The notes below the pieces were generated by a model. The model was given only the letters and a program-made list of their open reading frames with translations. It did no database searches and was not told the DNA's origin. A stretch of 64,000 nucleotides of DNA, taken from positions 1 through 64,000 of the forward strand of contig JAZUJE010000008.1 of NCBI GenBank assembly GCA_045642565.1, given 5' to 3'. This stretch comes from UBA1764 sp045642565. GTDB taxonomy: Bacteria > Bacillota > Clostridia > Peptostreptococcales > Anaerovoracaceae. The position numbers and the translations under genes were made by a program. This document shows, in pieces, positions 35,959 to 42,807 of this stretch; the stretch's first letter is position 1, and each line of letters begins with the position of its first letter.

Positions 35959-36412
35959 TTTTCTCGAGTCTCGGTAAAGCACCGTATTCAGACTTTTTAC
36001 CGATGATCTGGAGCATCTTTTTCGGGGAGTGCATAGACGACAGTTCAATATAATCTCCGTCGGGATCGGTCAGCATATTCTTGAAATAGATTTTGTTTCC
36101 GTTGGCGAGGTACACCAAAGGTATCTGATTGGGGAACCAAAGCCCATACCAATCCTGCGGATGGACAGAATACCCCTCGGCTTGTTTCTCAACATCGTCC
36201 GCCAGGGGATTTTCTTCACGCTTTGCCTCTACGACCGCGATTGCCTTATCATCAACAAAAAGCAGGTAATCGCTTTCTGTATTGCCCTGCATGAGAGCTT
36301 CTTTTACAGCAATAGCTTTCTTCGGGACATACTCATCACGAGCCACAATATCCCATCCGGCTTCAGTTAATTGCTTATCTATTTTTATTCTTGCTTGTTC
36401 TTCAGGAAGCAT
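35959..36412 (-). pseudogene. hsdR: Type I restriction endonuclease subunit R, N-terminal remnant
   Basis: The start is intact, with AGGAGGG before the ATG at 36412. About 150 residues of the HsdR N-terminal nuclease domain follow: MLPEEQARIKIDKQLTEAGW, the PD-(D/E)XK core NTESDYLLFVDDKAIAVVEA with VEAKRE, and IPLVYLANGNKIYFKN. Helicase domains are absent; after LPRLEKK the sequence passes into the recombinase remnant. It is downstream of, and co-directional with, the Rnl operon. This suggests a former type I restriction locus with accessory genes embedded upstream of hsdR. No hsdM or hsdS is present. The exact junction is uncertain by about 20 bp. Confidence 0.85.
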
Positions 36413-36477
36413 CAGTTTGCCCTCCTATGTTGTTCGTGCTTCTGATAATTCGAAATTATCGGAAGTTGTCCCCAATA

Positions 36478-37731
36478 TTATATGGATGTTATATTTACGG
36501 CTTGTATTCCTTTTTTCGTGGTTTCAATTTCAAATGCTACCAATGAACCGATTATTGGCTGTTGTGACGGGTAATTTGAAATATGAAAAAATACATTTTC
36601 CGCAAGCATTGAACATTTCAAAAACCCAAATCCCCGCTCAGCATTATACTTAATCACTTGACCTGTATATTGGCTTGTCCTTGGGGATTCAACGACAGGA
36701 TCCATAGGATTATTATTTGTTATAGCGTTAACTTTATCTATATACATTACTGCTTCGGTACAATCCATATTGTATTGCTGAGCTTTTGCGGTACGTGATT
36801 TTTCAAAATAATAAACTGACGATTTGTAGAACTCTTTTTCAAGACATATGAGACCGGCTGTAAAATAGTTCTTATAATTTCTATGATTCAAATCAATTGC
36901 CTTATTGGAATTCTTTTCTGCCTCATCAATAAGCCCTAATTTTATGTAGTTTTCGGCAATTCTCCTATATATGTAATCCTTTTTTCTAAATTTCACCAAG
37001 TCTAATAAAATTGAATTTGATTTTGCATATTCGCCCATATCAAATAAAATTTGGGCACGCAGTTCTGGGATATAGTACGGCTTATTAACATTAGGTAAAC
37101 TCTCTAATGCCTCATTATAAAGTTTCTTTGCATAATATGCCTTTGAAAGCTGATATTTAATATCGTTGTCATCCGGCTTCAAACCGCTTGCTTGCTTTAA
37201 TAAACCGATGCTTTTATCTAAATATCTTTCTGATGCCATAATTGTTTTGCCGTGTAAAGCACAAATATCGGCGTAAGTTGATTTTTCTTTTCTTTTTTCT
37301 TCCTCAGAGTAAGAAGCGAAGATTTTATGACAATCTTCCAGCTGTTTTATTGCTTTCCAAAAACTATCGGTTGACCACTGCATTCTGTTGCCAGATATTT
37401 GGATATAAGCGTATGCTAATCGATACTTAACTATAAAAAAGTCTTCAAAAAGATTAAGAGCCTTTTCAAAGAGGGCAACAGCATCTTGCCATTTCTTCTG
37501 CATATAAAATTGATAGCCTTTTGAATAATACCATTTAGCCTTTTGAGGCTGACGTTGTATCATTTCATCATACAGCTCTATTGCCAAATCATATCGTCCA
37601 GCACGAGAATTGCACCATGCCAATTGGGAAAGCAATTCATCATCTAAAGGGGTACCGAGATGGGAAATGTATTCTATAGCTTCCTCCCATTTATTTTCAT
37701 TTAATAATACTTCAAGTTCATTAGGAAGCAT
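36478..37731 (-). CDS. TPR protein with C-terminal cold-shock-like domain
   Basis: The 417-residue protein is built of TPR helices over residues 1-330, for example YDLAIELYDEMIQRQPQKAK, WYYSKGYQFYMQKKWQDAVA and ALFEKALNLFEDFFIVKYRL. The C-terminal 65 residues look like an S1/cold-shock barrel: GQVIKYNAERGFGFLKCSML with the RNP1-like GFGFLK, then ENVFFHISNYPSQQPI. It may bring RNA to a protein complex. The ATG overlaps the rnlB stop (TAATG), and GGAGG is well placed, so it belongs to the Rnl operon. Its role there is unknown; this partner is not part of the E. coli RnlAB system. Confidence 0.72.
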   Translation of the reverse strand: MLPNELEVLLNENKWEEAIEYISHLGTPLDDELLSQLAWCNSRAGRYDLAIELYDEMIQRQPQKAKWYYSKGYQFYMQKKWQDAVALFEKALNLFEDFFIVKYRLAYAYIQISGNRMQWSTDSFWKAIKQLEDCHKIFASYSEEEKRKEKSTYADICALHGKTIMASERYLDKSIGLLKQASGLKPDDNDIKYQLSKAYYAKKLYNEALESLPNVNKPYYIPELRAQILFDMGEYAKSNSILLDLVKFRKKDYIYRRIAENYIKLGLIDEAEKNSNKAIDLNHRNYKNYFTAGLICLEKEFYKSSVYYFEKSRTAKAQQYNMDCTEAVMYIDKVNAITNNNPMDPVVESPRTSQYTGQVIKYNAERGFGFLKCSMLAENVFFHISNYPSQQPIIGSLVAFEIETTKKGIQAVNITSI

Positions 37732-38096
37732 TAAATATTCCTCCCCAAAGTAATGGCTTCTTTTTGCTCAGACACTAAAATGCAATGTTTTAAGATTTCT
37801 GCGTTTTCTCTTAAAAAATCGCATCCTATCTTTCGCATTTCGGTATCTATTATTGAACCATCCATATTTCTTGCTGAGCCCATATCAAAATGTCCATTAT
37901 CAATCGACATGGCTAAAAATCTATTATTTGTATTCCCCGTTTGAAGCAATTGATCGAAAACAATGCAATCTCCATTTAGCAGATCAATGCTTTTTTCGAT
38001 TTCATCAAGGCAAAATAACGGGCTATTGACAGTAATACCAAATATCAAATATTTAGCATATGGTTTATTTATTTGTTCAATAATAAACTCTTTCAT
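37731..38096 (-). CDS. rnlB: RnlB-family antitoxin
   Basis: The 121-residue protein resembles E. coli RnlB in length and pattern: KYLIFGITVNSPLFCLDEIE, LLNGDCIVFDQLLQTGNTNN and RFLAMSIDNGHFDMGSARN line up with the RnlB segments containing NPL, EIE, LFDLL, G and NRF. RnlB binds and silences RnlA, a toxin with RNase activity that cleaves mRNA during phage infection. It lies directly downstream of two RnlA-like genes, 9 bp after the fusion gene, and overlaps the TPR gene. The call comes from remembered family features, not a database search, and from the neighbouring genes. Confidence 0.75.
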   Translation of the reverse strand: MKEFIIEQINKPYAKYLIFGITVNSPLFCLDEIEKSIDLLNGDCIVFDQLLQTGNTNNRFLAMSIDNGHFDMGSARNMDGSIIDTEMRKIGCDFLRENAEILKHCILVSEQKEAITLGRNI

Positions 38097-38105
38097 GGTG
38101 CACCT

Positions 38106-39521
38106 TTATAGTATATAGTTTTCATCAATTATTCTTAATGTATCTCTGATGATTGCATCCGCCTCTGCCTTTGATGAAAGTAATCGTGTATTTGCATCTG
38201 CTCCACCAATAACAATTCCAAAGTGAAACAACGTATGTCTATTGTTGTGCAAATGGTTATAGCAATTTTCCATCTTGGCAATCTTATCTTGCGGTATCCC
38301 TCCTGCAAGCTCCGGCTTGAATCTGTACACTCCTGAATCAAATGTAAACATATTGAAATTATAAGATTGCATACTAATTCCACACTTTGTAAGGTTGTAC
38401 TTAAGTACACCTTCTAACGCCCGTAATGCAGGGAATGTAAACATAGAAAATTCAGTGTCATTTCTCGCAGGATTATTTAGATTTATTATTGCCTGTTTTA
38501 GCAAGGTTACTATATTTTGAGGAAGAGCTTCTTGAGAGATAGTCGGTAATTTACTGTTGTAATCATCATCAACTCTAACTTTGTTTATTGAAATGCCATA
38601 TGCGCTTTTCAAAACTTGAATAAAGTCTCCACATTGAAGAGTCTCTACAACACCGGTTGTAATAATTTGAAACAGATTATTCTTTTTACCTTGGACAGTC
38701 ATTTTTATATCATTAAATAACGTAATTTGAGTCTTTTCTTTTCCAAATGTCAATGACCAACTTTTTTTATTTCCGGTTTTAGCCTTAGACAATTCAATTC
38801 CTTGACATTCTTCTTGAAGTTTAACAAGCAGATCATCTATGTTTTTTTCATTAACAGGACTAATAATATAACCAGAATTTCCATCTAAATCACGAATTAC
38901 TTTATTCTCAAATATAGCGCTTTTTGCAAGTTTATCGGCCCTATCGTTGTACTTGTTGTTCGAGTGGCCACTTACTTTTACGAATTCTATAGAAATAATG
39001 CCGGATTTATCATCAATGTATCTTTTGTAATAACTTGTTAATGATGTTTTTGCCTGCCATTCACCAGAAGCCCATTTTCCTATACCTTCATAATCATAAA
39101 ACACTGTCATATTGTCAAAGCCATTTTTCCATGACCAATCCACTGCATTCATAACAGCTATTATTTCGCCAGCAACATTACGAAGCTCAATATATTTTTC
39201 GTTTTTTCCGATATTACATAGTTCCACATACACATCAGATGGTGCAAATAAACACACTCCAGATCCATACGCTTTTTTCCCCGCATCAAAACTACCATCC
39301 GTAAAAGCTACAACTTTACCTTTTTCAATACGAGGCAACACATCATTATTCATTACTATATCTATATCGTTTAAAAAAGCTTCTGCCTCTTCGACAGATT
39401 CAAAGCTTTTGTATATGGCTCCTGAATAACCTTCAATTGCAGTTTTGCACTCTTCCCATGATTTAAATATGCCAGTACGAAGGCCTTGCTTAACAGCATA
39501 TATTTTTACTTTACTTCCCAT
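38106..39521 (-). CDS. RNase H1 fused to an RnlA-like HEPN toxin domain
   Basis: The 471-residue protein has three parts. Residues 5-50 form a viroplasmin-like caulimovirus domain (KIYAVKQGLRTGIFKSWEEC). Residues 68-205 are a type 1 RNase H with all catalytic positions visible: D75 in FTDGS, E119 in VAGEI, D143 in YDYEG and D193 in YNDRAD, with a preceding SGHSNNK loop. Residues about 230-471 resemble the RnlA repeat and HEPN domains, ending with NNRHTLFHFG, an Rx4H HEPN motif (R428, H433). In E. coli, RNase HI is reported to stimulate RnlA, so this fusion links the two partners in one chain. It starts 2 bp after rnlA with GGAG upstream. Confidence 0.8.
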   Translation of the reverse strand: MGSKVKIYAVKQGLRTGIFKSWEECKTAIEGYSGAIYKSFESVEEAEAFLNDIDIVMNNDVLPRIEKGKVVAFTDGSFDAGKKAYGSGVCLFAPSDVYVELCNIGKNEKYIELRNVAGEIIAVMNAVDWSWKNGFDNMTVFYDYEGIGKWASGEWQAKTSLTSYYKRYIDDKSGIISIEFVKVSGHSNNKYNDRADKLAKSAIFENKVIRDLDGNSGYIISPVNEKNIDDLLVKLQEECQGIELSKAKTGNKKSWSLTFGKEKTQITLFNDIKMTVQGKKNNLFQIITTGVVETLQCGDFIQVLKSAYGISINKVRVDDDYNSKLPTISQEALPQNIVTLLKQAIINLNNPARNDTEFSMFTFPALRALEGVLKYNLTKCGISMQSYNFNMFTFDSGVYRFKPELAGGIPQDKIAKMENCYNHLHNNRHTLFHFGIVIGGADANTRLLSSKAEADAIIRDTLRIIDENYIL

Positions 39522-39523
39522 AT

Positions 39524-40678
39524 CTATTTCTCCTCTGCAATGCTTGCCTTTTTGTTAGACTTCATTTCTTCCTCAGAAAATCCATTCTCTACAATTATTC
39601 TATACGCATCAATTATTGTTCCTGCGATTTCTCCAATTCTGTTTTCGACCTGATTGATATCTGCCAAGTTAATAATAGAATCGTTTTGAGCGGGATCCGA
39701 ATGAAGTTCATGACATCGAATGCTTTCCCATGTAGTAGCAAGTTTATCTGATACAAATTCATTTCGACGTACATCACGTATGTATTTTTCGAGCTTCTTT
39801 TTTCTCAATGCATTGCCTATGTCAGCAATCTCAGGATTACTCTTATATGCATCAAATGTAAAAAATTCTTTTTCAATCAATAATTTAATTACAAATCCTT
39901 CGAAAACTTTTGCAAAGGGATATAGTATCGGATTGTAGAGTGGTATGTTTAGGTTATTTTCTTTCACCACTTTTAATATTCCTATAGCGCTAATAAGTGT
40001 ATCTTGGTCATTTTTATAAAGGAACGAAAAAGCCTGCTTTGATATTCTTTCTTCGGCTAATAAACGTATTTCTTTAAACTCATCTGCTGAAGCTAACATT
40101 GCCTTTTGTACTTCATTTTTATTCTTTTTTGGTACATAAAGCATTGAATTTTCAATATTACTAAGAGGATTAATACTTTTAATTATTCCCAACACTTCTG
40201 TGAAAAGCAAAGAGGATTGACCTTGTAGCAATAGTGTTCCAGTTTTGTATTGTGTAATAGTAAACTTTTCATTTTTGTTTTGCAGTTGTATACGATAAAA
40301 CTGCGTTGAATTCGTTTCAAATAATGAATAATCTTCAAAGTGGTTGATAATAGCATTTTTTATTTTCTCTATTTTTTCTTCGCTATCTATCTTAATTGAG
40401 GTATGTATCTGTATCGTTTTTTGAGGAATACCATGAGTTTCTTTTTCTTCACCAAAACATTCCACAAGTTTAGGAGTTTCCTTCTCGAAAACAATTTTAG
40501 ATGATATTTCTCCCTTAAAATAAACAATTATTGAATATTCATCTCCACTTATCTTATAACCATATCCGTTATTAATTATTTTTTCCTGTTTAATGGGAAA
40601 AGAATTTTGTTCCAAAATATTTCTTATTTTTTGAATTGCGAATTCCTTTTGATATTTAAAATCCACACTTTGTCCCAT
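39524..40678 (-). CDS. rnlA: RnlA-like toxin (HEPN RNase)
   Basis: The 384-residue protein matches the RnlA layout: an N-terminal domain (about 1-90), a repeated middle domain (FYRIQLQNKNEKFTITQYKT with LLLQGQSSLLFTEVLGII) and a C-terminal all-helical HEPN domain (YPFAKVFEGFVIKLLIEKEF, then WESIRCHELHSDPAQND). The HEPN Rx4H motif is R321-CHEL-H326. RnlA cleaves mRNA when its antitoxin is lost. The start is the ATG at 40678, preceded by AGAGGA; a TTG 18 bases upstream is in frame but lies before that RBS. It is followed by the RNase H fusion and rnlB in one operon. The family call is from motifs and neighbours. Confidence 0.72.
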   Translation of the reverse strand: MGQSVDFKYQKEFAIQKIRNILEQNSFPIKQEKIINNGYGYKISGDEYSIIVYFKGEISSKIVFEKETPKLVECFGEEKETHGIPQKTIQIHTSIKIDSEEKIEKIKNAIINHFEDYSLFETNSTQFYRIQLQNKNEKFTITQYKTGTLLLQGQSSLLFTEVLGIIKSINPLSNIENSMLYVPKKNKNEVQKAMLASADEFKEIRLLAEERISKQAFSFLYKNDQDTLISAIGILKVVKENNLNIPLYNPILYPFAKVFEGFVIKLLIEKEFFTFDAYKSNPEIADIGNALRKKKLEKYIRDVRRNEFVSDKLATTWESIRCHELHSDPAQNDSIINLADINQVENRIGEIAGTIIDAYRIIVENGFSEEEMKSNKKASIAEEK

Positions 40679-40692
40679 GCCAGTACTTCCTC

Positions 40693-41589
40693 TCAATTCT
40701 CGTTATATGATCTATCAATTAGTGGCTTGGCTTTTTCAAAATCAGCCTTATTATGTATTATGACTTCAACATCACCGGTTGCCCAATGACCGATTTTAGA
40801 GGTATCTCTGGTAAAACCTTCTTCATAATCAATAGTAGTTACATCAAGCCGGAGATGCAAAAGCAACCTGTTATTGAAAACCTCTACGCAAACAAAATTC
40901 TTGATTTTCTTAAATGCCGTATAGAGTTTCAAACTGTTTTCGCTGATGTCATCGCCAAGACTCAGAATATAATTTCGGAGATCATCATATAACGTTTTTA
41001 TCTCAAGCTTTGCATTTTTGTATTGCTCAGCAAAAGATTTATCTTTCGTCTGCTTTGCGGCAGGCACAACATCATTGTCTGGAATTGCATCTGCAATGTT
41101 TTCATTGACCTGCTCAAACATAAGCAAATCATCACCAAACTTTTTATATCTGATCAGGCTGATGTTTCGATTCATTTGCTTGATAGCAGATTCGTCATAC
41201 TTTGTGAAATCGCCGGCGACACATACTACGCGAGGCATGGTCCAGTCAATGCTGTCAGCTTCTTTTAAACCAAGCTTTTCTATCACAAGCACCTTGAAGC
41301 TATCTTTGTGATCTAACAACCAGTTGAGATAAAAGAGACCTTGGTTAATGACATTCTCTTTCATGGAACGCTTGTACTCAAAAATGACAGGGCAATGGTT
41401 TTCATCAATACCTATGCTGTCCATACGACCACCGTCTGTTGTTCGGTATTCCGACGCAAGAAATGTTACGCCAAAGAAAGTGGTCATGTTATTTTCAATG
41501 ACAGTTTGCAGTTCTTTTTCAAGAGTTACTGTACCGCTCTGATATTCCGTAACAGTTCCTTTTATGTTGAATAATTTAATGTCAGCCAT
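40693..41589 (-). CDS. Nuclease-fold protein with DUF5655 domain
   Basis: The 298-residue protein has an N-terminal restriction-endonuclease-like fold: GGRMDSIGIDENHCPVIFEY with EYKR gives a D...ExK pattern (D at about 57, E and K at about 70-72). The C-terminal 120 residues look like DUF5655: NAKLEIKTLYDDLRNYILSL, FVCVEVFNNRLLLHLRLDV and IGHWATGDVEVIIHN. Proteins with this pair occur in defence-like settings, but no activity is established. It follows the HTH gene by 15 bp and precedes rnlA by 14 bp, so it is probably part of the same operon. Confidence 0.75.
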   Translation of the reverse strand: MADIKLFNIKGTVTEYQSGTVTLEKELQTVIENNMTTFFGVTFLASEYRTTDGGRMDSIGIDENHCPVIFEYKRSMKENVINQGLFYLNWLLDHKDSFKVLVIEKLGLKEADSIDWTMPRVVCVAGDFTKYDESAIKQMNRNISLIRYKKFGDDLLMFEQVNENIADAIPDNDVVPAAKQTKDKSFAEQYKNAKLEIKTLYDDLRNYILSLGDDISENSLKLYTAFKKIKNFVCVEVFNNRLLLHLRLDVTTIDYEEGFTRDTSKIGHWATGDVEVIIHNKADFEKAKPLIDRSYNEN

Positions 41590-41604
41590 AATAAACCGCC
41601 TTCC

Positions 41605-41817
41605 TTAATTCTTCTTATCGGGTACAAAATCCATGATATCGTTTGGTTCCACCTCAAGGGCAGCACAAATCGCACCGATGACGTCGGTGGTGATATCTTT
41701 ATCGTTGGCAAGCTTGTACATCTGATAGTGGGTGATGCCAGCGGCTTCTTCCAGATCCTTTTTCTTCATGTTTCTGTCAACAAGGATGTGCCACAATTTC
41801 TTATAACTAACAGCCAT
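41605..41817 (-). CDS. Small Cro/CI-type helix-turn-helix regulator
   Basis: This 70-residue XRE-family protein has the HTH in MKKKDLEEAAGITHYQMYKL, preceded by LWHILVDRN and followed by IGAICAALEVEPNDIMDF, as in YozG-like regulators. AAAGGAG precedes the ATG. It heads the operon that contains the Rnl genes. A 15-bp inverted repeat overlapping its promoter is a likely operator, so it probably represses its own operon. Confidence 0.88.
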   Translation of the reverse strand: MAVSYKKLWHILVDRNMKKKDLEEAAGITHYQMYKLANDKDITTDVIGAICAALEVEPNDIMDFVPDKKN

Positions 41818-41858
41818 TTTGAATCTCCTTTATGAGCTATTTGGCGCTGGATACAATA

Positions 41859-41897
41859 ATACTAATATAGTATATCACAGTTCGACTGGAAAATCAA
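41859..41897 (-). promoter_or_regulatory. Promoter and operator of the HTH-Rnl operon
   Basis: On the minus strand, TTGATT (complement of 41892-41897) and TATACT (complement of 41869-41874) are 17 bp apart, and a TGA before the -10 extends it. The perfect inverted repeat ATACTA-ATA-TAGTAT (41859-41873) overlaps the -10 and the start region, a good operator for the HTH protein 42 bp downstream. Confidence 0.7.
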
Positions 41898-41973
41898 GAA
41901 TATGATAAGAATTTCAAACTTTCGACAAGAAAAATAATGATCTGTTTGAAAGAATCAGAAGAGCAATTTGCCG

Positions 41974-42029
41974 CTATCGGCAAAAACATTCGATGTTTTT
42001 ACCAACTTTTTTTCGAATTTTGCCGATAG
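41974..42029. repeat. Nested inverted repeat of 56 bp
   Basis: CTATCGGCAAAA (41974-41985) and TTTTGCCGATAG (42018-42029) are perfect inverted copies separated by 32 bp. Within the gap AAAAACAT-TCG-ATGTTTTT forms a second hairpin. The interval 41818-42109 holds this repeat, the promoter above and the terminator below, and no gene. It could be a recombination site, a small mobile element or a structured RNA. Confidence 0.5.
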
Positions 42030-42033
42030 AACA

Positions 42034-42068
42034 GAAAAATCCGGCCCTGCCGTATGGCAGAGCCGGAT
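42034..42068 (-). terminator. Terminator after the DUF6809 gene
   Basis: ATCCGGCCCTGCC (42039-42051) pairs with GGCAGAGCCGGAT (42056-42068). Read on the minus strand it is followed by TTTTTCTG. A similar hairpin lies at 46768-46802. Confidence 0.8.
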
Positions 42069-42109
42069 CGTGGTTTCAATAAGGGCTGAAAGCCCGTCAT
42101 TCAAAGAAG

Positions 42110-42415
42110 TTATATCTCGTCTTTTAGGTAGTCCGCGTAGGGTGCTTTCGTGGTAACGAAGGTATCGAAAGCGAATTGTGCTCCAAGGCGGAAGCCGGTG
42201 ATGAAACTGTCGAGGGTAGATTCGCCGTTGACGGATGCCCAGGCATCGACATATTGAAGGAAGCGTTTCTTTTCCTCGCCGGAGAGTTTGTCCGTGAGGA
42301 AATCTTCGCTTTCGTTCAGCGTCTGCATATCTCGCTGCACCTTTTTGTTCTGCTCGGAGCTTCGCGCCTGCGGATCGATATTGCCGTAGTAAAACTCTTC
42401 GATAAAACTATTCAT
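42110..42415 (-). CDS. Small DUF6809-like protein
   Basis: The 101-residue acidic soluble protein starts MNSFIEEFYYGNIDPQAR and has a helical middle part (EEKKRFLQYVDAWASVNGES) and FITGFRLGAQFAFDTF near the end, as in DUF6809 proteins common in gut Firmicutes. AAGGAG is placed 8 bases before the ATG. The family has no known function. It has its own terminator. A hairpin downstream and an AACCCGTGCGT repeat upstream both recur near 46768-46867, but without the gene. Confidence 0.7.
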   Translation of the reverse strand: MNSFIEEFYYGNIDPQARSSEQNKKVQRDMQTLNESEDFLTDKLSGEEKKRFLQYVDAWASVNGESTLDSFITGFRLGAQFAFDTFVTTKAPYADYLKDEI

Positions 42416-42442
42416 GGCAGTTTCTCCTTAAATTTAGTGAGA

Positions 42443-42477
42443 AACCCGTGCGTCCATGCCTTAAAAATGTAGTATTT
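42443..42477 (+). repeat. Left copy of imperfect direct repeat bounding the ATPase-RT-HEPN block
   Basis: AACCCGTGCGT, CTT, AAAATGTAGT and TTT match the copy at 46832-46867 in order and spacing, with one gap and several changes. It lies 27 bp before the DUF6809 start codon on the other strand. The gap 42416-42807 also contains the tandem repeats and the promoter listed next; I see no convincing gene in it. Confidence 0.55.
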
Positions 42478-42533
42478 TCAATAGTTTTTGTTCGCGTTCT
42501 CTCAGGTAAGTTCTACCCTTTATGACCAATTAG

Positions 42534-42593
42534 GAAGATACAAGACGATATGGGAAGTTATAGGTCGTTATGGGAAGATACAGGAAGATAAGG
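42534..42593 (+). repeat. Three tandem 20-bp repeats upstream of the ATPase gene
   Basis: The units begin GAAGATACAAGACGATATGG, GAAGTTATAGGTCGTTATGG and GAAGATACAGGAAGATAAGG, each exactly 20 bp and two helical turns apart. They lie about 215 bp before the ATPase gene. They could be protein-binding iterons or recombinase sites. Confidence 0.6.
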
Positions 42594-42744
42594 GAACACT
42601 TTTTGATGCAAAAGCACCGAAGTTCAAGTCCGTTATTCACGCCCGACCAGATTGCACAATGAAAAAGCTCAATAATATTGTCCAAAACGGATATAATGAT
42701 AACGAAATCACGTTTTGAAATTCAACGAATGTGTTTAATAATAA

Positions 42745-42773
42745 TTAACAAATGTCTTTAAATGTGCTATCAT
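42745..42773 (+). promoter_or_regulatory. Promoter of the DUF4143 ATPase gene
   Basis: TTAACA (42745-42750) and TATCAT (42768-42773) are 17 bp apart, and TGC before the -10 makes it an extended -10. It ends 34 bp before the ATG, which has AGAGGTG as RBS. Confidence 0.6.
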
Positions 42774-42807
42774 ACTGTCATAGAAAAGCATAAGTAGAGG
42801 TGCTAAT

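Noticed and set aside
35005..36006. A 333-codon + strand open frame opposite the recombinase and hsdR remnants
   Set aside because: It is the shadow of the minus-strand genes in GC-rich DNA; the translation is low in complexity and hydrophobic without family motifs, whereas the minus strand shows clear domains.
42534..42593. CRISPR array
   Set aside because: The 20-bp units are directly adjacent without spacers and there are no cas genes.
42488..42718. A 76-codon + strand frame in the gap before the ATPase gene
   Set aside because: It runs through the 20-bp tandem repeats, has no Shine-Dalgarno and resembles no protein family.
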